Positions 60,599 through 64,000 of a stretch of DNA of 64,000 nt are shown one piece after another. The stretch covers positions 1-64,000 of the forward strand of contig CABUWI010000005.1 in the NCBI GenBank assembly GCA_902495245.1, written 5' to 3'. This DNA comes from an uncultured Porphyromonadaceae bacterium (GTDB taxonomy: Bacteria > Bacteroidota > Bacteroidia > Bacteroidales > Muribaculaceae). The notes beneath the pieces are model-generated. The model was not told where the DNA came from and did not search any database. It saw only the letters and a list, made by a program, of their open reading frames with translations. Numbering within the stretch: the stretch's first letter is position 1; each line of letters begins with the position of its first letter. The position numbers and the translations under genes are program-made.

Positions 60599-63500
60599 AT
60601 GTCATTCACAGTTAAAAATCACATTCTGACAGGAATAATTATCGCCGCCGCCGCTTTCACGGCTTCGGCCGACGAAACCGTGCCCTGCACCATGAACATC
60701 AACAGCGCTGCAGCTTTTGATGAATGGAAAACGGTCGATGTCGACAAAGATGGCGGGCTGCATCAGTTCCGTTATGCGCTAGCTCAAAAAGCCGCCGTAT
60801 GCAACGGCAGTAATATCTGGGGTGCCGATGACTGGCTCATTTCGCCCGCAGTGCACTTCGACGCCGGCCATACCTATGAAGTCGTCGTTACCTATTTAAC
60901 CGAGCTTGACGAAAAGGACGAGGTGAATCTCAACATCATGTTCGGCCGGGAACAGGCAACCACGGGCATGCAACTGATTTCGGCCAATAAAAAACTCGCT
61001 GATTCTGCCGACCAAAAATGCACGCTCTCGTCGCAGTTCCGCACCACTGATGCCGGAAGCTATCACATCGGCCTGCACCTCGAAGGTAAGTCGGGAAATT
61101 ACTCATTCAGCGTTTACAGCGTCGAACTTAAAGCCGTCGCCGCAAGGCCGTCAGCCGTCAGCGACCTCGCAATCACCGCCGCGTCGCTCGGTGTGCTCGA
61201 GGCTGAGCTCACATGGAACTGGCCAACCACCGACAGCAACGGCCGGGAGCTGACGGAGTCTCTGCTCGGCGCCCGGATTTATCGCTCGACTCAGGCGGAT
61301 TTCTCGCTCGACGAGTCGACGCTGGTCCACACCATTGAAGGCTCGTTCACTCCGGGCAGCTCAGCCGCATGGACCGACAACACCATAACCGAAGCGGGCT
61401 ATTACTTCTATCGCGTCGTGCCGTTCGACGCCACGGGCGAATGCACTTACACCGGTGTCGAGGGCACATGCTCGCCCTGGATTGGCGAGGACACGGAACT
61501 GGCGCCGGTAACCAACGTCAGAGCCGTCAGCAGCGGCGAGGACGGCACCACCGTAACCATCACGTGGGACGCCACCACCGGTGCGCTCCACGGCGGATAT
61601 ATCGACCCGACCAAGCCTATAACCTATAGAATCAGATGCAGCAAAGGATACAACACCGACGACTTCTTTGTATCGACAGTTGCCGCGTCATACGACGGGC
61701 TGAGCTATGTCCACACCAACACAATGGGCCACGACGCCTACACTTACTTCGTCAGCCCCGTCTACAACGGCAAAGCCGCCAAGGAAAGCACGGCGAGCGA
61801 CTGGGTCATTGCCGGTGGCGACGCCAAAATTCCATATATAGAGACTTTTGTGTGCCCGAGCGATGAGCCGATGCCTTTCCTTGACTTCGTCACCTTTCAC
61901 AGCGACGACACCGCCGACGACTGGAAATTCGGGGACGTCGGGGTTGAGCACGCTTATGGCTGCGACGGATCGGAGGCCGATGCCTATGCCGTCTCTCCGA
62001 GGTTTTATATGAAACCCGGAATCCCCTATAGCGTGTCGCTTTCGCGCATGACTGTCCGCGACAGCGCCGAGCCGATTACCTTTGAGGTGCTTGCAGGCAA
62101 AGAGCCCACCGTCGAAGGCCTTACCAAAAAGGTGTACACAGAAACTATCACATCGAAAGTGAGCGGCAGCATTGACGGCAAGCGCAACGCAGTTTTCACG
62201 GTCGACACCGAAGGTTACTATCACGTGGCACTCCACGTCAAGCGCGCTGCGAACAGCGAACCGTTATATATCTACAACTGGTTCGGCATCGAGGAAATCG
62301 AAATAGTGCCTGACAACATTACGGAGGCCGCAATTCTGGTCGACCCCAACGGCCTTCACGACGTAACCCTCAGCTGGACCAATCCGCTGAAGACTAATCT
62401 GGGAACCGAGGCAACGCCATGCTGCATCACGATTGTCCGCACCGATGCCGACAAAAACAGCACGACGGTCTACAGCAACGACCAATGCGTTGCCGGAGAG
62501 CACGTTTCGTTTGTAGACCACCCCGAGGAGGCCGGATTCTACACCTACACCATCACACCCTCAATCAACGGCCACGCGAATGACAGCGCAGAGCTCAGCA
62601 CGACCTGGGTGGGCTGCGACACGCCGGAGACTCCCTATTACGCCACTTCTTTACTGCTCGACAACGGCGACCGACTGATCTATGCCGACTTCGACATAAC
62701 CGGTAGCGTACATGGCGGCTATATGGCTAAGCCAACTTATAATGTATACCGCAACGGCGTCCTTATCGGCAACTTCCCGTCGGTAACAAAAGACGCACAA
62801 GTAATCGATTCTGAAAAAGACCTGCCCTATGACGCCTATTATTATAGAATCGCGGCCGTGAGCGGTAATTTGGTTAGCGGCCAAAGCATGACGTCTGTGC
62901 TGCACTTCGGCACTCCACTCGAATTGCCGTACAGCCCCGCCCTGAGCAAGGAAAAGGAATTTGACAAGTGGTCGAGCACCCACGGCTGGTCGTATATCGA
63001 GAGTCAGAACCGTCCGGGCGTCATACTCAGACATGCCTACACCTACACGCCGCCGATACTGTGCGAATCGACCTCGCTCAATCTGCATTTCACCCTCGAA
63101 AGGGGACAATACGAGTCAGACGACTATATCTGGGTCTACTATTTGCCCGACAACAGCGAAAACGCCCAAAATCTTCCGTCAATCAACATCGATGATCTTG
63201 CACCCGAGCTGCAACAGATTAAGTCGGTCTATCTGCCCCACACCGACACCTCGAAAACCACCGACTTCACTTTCAATGTCCCGCAAAAAGGCTCTTACCG
63301 CATTGCCTTCTTCGCCGCTTCACAGCCGATTGGCGCAATCTACCTCAAAGAGCTCCGGTTGAATGCCACGCGCGGCATCGTCGGCATTGAAGAAGTTGAT
63401 TCCGGTGTCAACCCCGAGGCCATGACCTATGACCGCGCCGGCACCATGCTGCAGGCTGCCGCCGAGGGCCGGTTTGAGGTGATCAACGCCGAGGGCGCCA

Positions 63501-63631
63501 CGGTGCTTGCCGGCGAAGGCTCCGAACTCTGCGTCGCCTCGCTGCCACGCGGACTCTACATAGCCCGCTTTACCGCCGCCGGCGCCGGCGCCGGCACTCC
63601 CGCCGCAACGACCCTCAAGTTCGTGCGCTGA
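60599..63631 (+). CDS. Large secreted protein with FN3-like domains and T9SS tail
   Basis: 1010 residues: signal peptide (about 1-25), a choice-of-anchor-J-like domain (DDWLISPAVHFDAG near residues 80-93), FN3-like repeats (about 180-290, 300-400, 575-670, 680-770) with a second anchor-J-like domain between (about 420-560), and a C-terminal T9SS-type domain (VINAEGATVLAG ... LPRGLYIARF). Likely exported by T9SS to the surface; role unknown, perhaps adhesion or glycan binding. Start supported by the promoter at 60514. The MITE-like element follows about 20 bp after the stop. Confidence 0.78.
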   Translation: MSFTVKNHILTGIIIAAAAFTASADETVPCTMNINSAAAFDEWKTVDVDKDGGLHQFRYALAQKAAVCNGSNIWGADDWLISPAVHFDAGHTYEVVVTYLTELDEKDEVNLNIMFGREQATTGMQLISANKKLADSADQKCTLSSQFRTTDAGSYHIGLHLEGKSGNYSFSVYSVELKAVAARPSAVSDLAITAASLGVLEAELTWNWPTTDSNGRELTESLLGARIYRSTQADFSLDESTLVHTIEGSFTPGSSAAWTDNTITEAGYYFYRVVPFDATGECTYTGVEGTCSPWIGEDTELAPVTNVRAVSSGEDGTTVTITWDATTGALHGGYIDPTKPITYRIRCSKGYNTDDFFVSTVAASYDGLSYVHTNTMGHDAYTYFVSPVYNGKAAKESTASDWVIAGGDAKIPYIETFVCPSDEPMPFLDFVTFHSDDTADDWKFGDVGVEHAYGCDGSEADAYAVSPRFYMKPGIPYSVSLSRMTVRDSAEPITFEVLAGKEPTVEGLTKKVYTETITSKVSGSIDGKRNAVFTVDTEGYYHVALHVKRAANSEPLYIYNWFGIEEIEIVPDNITEAAILVDPNGLHDVTLSWTNPLKTNLGTEATPCCITIVRTDADKNSTTVYSNDQCVAGEHVSFVDHPEEAGFYTYTITPSINGHANDSAELSTTWVGCDTPETPYYATSLLLDNGDRLIYADFDITGSVHGGYMAKPTYNVYRNGVLIGNFPSVTKDAQVIDSEKDLPYDAYYYRIAAVSGNLVSGQSMTSVLHFGTPLELPYSPALSKEKEFDKWSSTHGWSYIESQNRPGVILRHAYTYTPPILCESTSLNLHFTLERGQYESDDYIWVYYLPDNSENAQNLPSINIDDLAPELQQIKSVYLPHTDTSKTTDFTFNVPQKGSYRIAFFAASQPIGAIYLKELRLNATRGIVGIEEVDSGVNPEAMTYDRAGTMLQAAAEGRFEVINAEGATVLAGEGSELCVASLPRGLYIARFTAAGAGAGTPAATTLKFVR

Positions 63632-63652
63632 CCCTCTGGCCGACCCTCATAA

Positions 63653-63861
63653 GAGGGTGTTGCAAAATGCCATTTATGCTCATGCGCCAATAAAATTCAT
63701 CGTTCTCCAATGTAGGGGCGGTCCATGGACCGCCCGCTATTTTCGTCAATGAATCAGTCGATTATGTGTCGAAACAAGCGGGCGATTCATGAATCGCCCC
63801 TACTCCAACTCGGGTGTTACTGACAACTAACACTTTGAACATTAGTTTTGCAACACCCTCT
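63653..63861. mobile_element. MITE-like element with 16-bp inverted ends
   Basis: AGAGGGTGTTGCAAAA (63653-63668) and its exact complement (63846-63861) bound a 209-bp segment that encodes no protein. It contains the palindromic element at 63712-63803. No clear target duplication was seen. The ends resemble insertion-sequence ends, and the size fits a non-autonomous element moved by a transposase elsewhere. Confidence 0.7.
63712..63803. repeat. GTAGGGGCG-type palindromic element inside the MITE
   Basis: Opens GTAGGGGCGGTCCATGGACC, closes GAATCGCCCCTAC; each arm is a palindrome (GGTCCATGGACC; GATTCATGAATC). Its middle holds the 17-bp core AATGAATCAGTCGATTA (63748-63764) that recurs inverted at 39285-39301. 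Confidence 0.8.
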
Positions 63862-63936
63862 ATTTTTAAGATGGCGGAACCATTTTGACCGTCAGTGTGT
63901 TGTTCTTGTAGGAATTTTTGCAAAAAAAGGCCGAAA

Positions 63937-63968
63937 TTTGCACAATTAAAATAATTTGTGTAAATTTG
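63937..63968 (+). promoter_or_regulatory. Bacteroidota-type promoter reading out of the window
   Basis: TTTG (63937-63940), 20 bp, TAAATTTG (63961-63968). Its gene begins beyond 64000. Confidence 0.7.
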
Positions 63969-64000
63969 CACCTCCAAAAATATCGATAATACTATTTTAA

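Larger units (their letters stand above)
63632..64000. other. Right-end intergenic region
   Basis: Holds the MITE-like element (63653-63861) and a promoter at 63937-63968. No gene is seen; the next gene begins beyond the window. Confidence 0.6.

Overview
The window is a piece of a Bacteroidota chromosome, most likely order Bacteroidales and probably a Muribaculaceae-like gut lineage. The evidence is promoters of the TTTG-N19/20-TAnnTTTG type with no Shine-Dalgarno motifs, three type IX secretion (T9SS) proteins (PorX, PorU, PorZ), several secreted proteins ending in the IYDLQGRRV / NGVKTLVK style of C-terminal tail, and lineage-typical families (DUF4271, DUF3078, TIGR02757, RibBA). The placement below order level is inference. 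No rRNA, tRNA or CRISPR array was found.

Layout. 1-2016: an AT-rich stretch with one polytopic membrane protein. 2227-8526 (minus): leuS, rdgB, porZ and a small unknown gene, read as one unit. 8738-20950 (minus, except one acyltransferase-like gene): two large secreted proteins of unknown function, a C10 (streptopain-like) protease and the murB-murA-WYL regulator-cysK run. 21078-31114 (minus): a tightly packed nine-gene run, lptF/G-type permease, ribBA, LolD-like ATPase, porU, LOG protein, DUF4271, hemD, rnpA, yidD. 31325-36895 (plus): a receiver/PEP-synthase-like fusion, a small membrane protein, a split ThrE-type exporter and a LysR regulator. 36969-39266 (plus): a compact three-gene cassette (Cas2-fold small protein, OLD/DUF3696-type ATPase, unknown protein) that is less GC-rich than its surroundings and is the best candidate for an undescribed system. 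39693-42650: a large secreted protein. 42752-45893 (minus): thyA, a NapH-like ferredoxin membrane protein and a DUF3078 outer-membrane protein. 46002-48310 (plus): porX and a TIGR02757 gene, then two small minus-strand genes. 49204-58051 (plus): pheT, yebC-family, inositol-phosphate synthase, SulP transporter, TPR protein. 58066-58741 (minus): a higBA toxin-antitoxin pair. 58948-63631 (plus): a GH3-family protein and a large secreted FN3-type protein.

How the genes work together. PorX (regulator/phosphodiesterase), PorU (sortase) and PorZ (surface-side partner) serve the T9SS, whose likely cargo includes the CTD-bearing proteins at 2772, 8738, 11958, 18905, 39693 and 60599. LptF/G-type permease, LolD-like ATPase, DUF3078 protein, MurA/MurB and inositol synthase all bear on envelope building.

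Between the genes lies a family of modular palindromic elements: pairs of small hairpins, most framed by GTAGGG(A/G)C and its complement. Four copies share one sequence; one diverged copy sits in frame inside the yidD 5' end; one lies inside a 209-bp MITE-like element with 16-bp inverted ends; and one abuts the three-gene cassette. Several genes (murB, porX, the LysR gene, the lptF/G-type gene, the GH3 gene) have a -7 box so close to the start codon that their mRNAs are probably leaderless.
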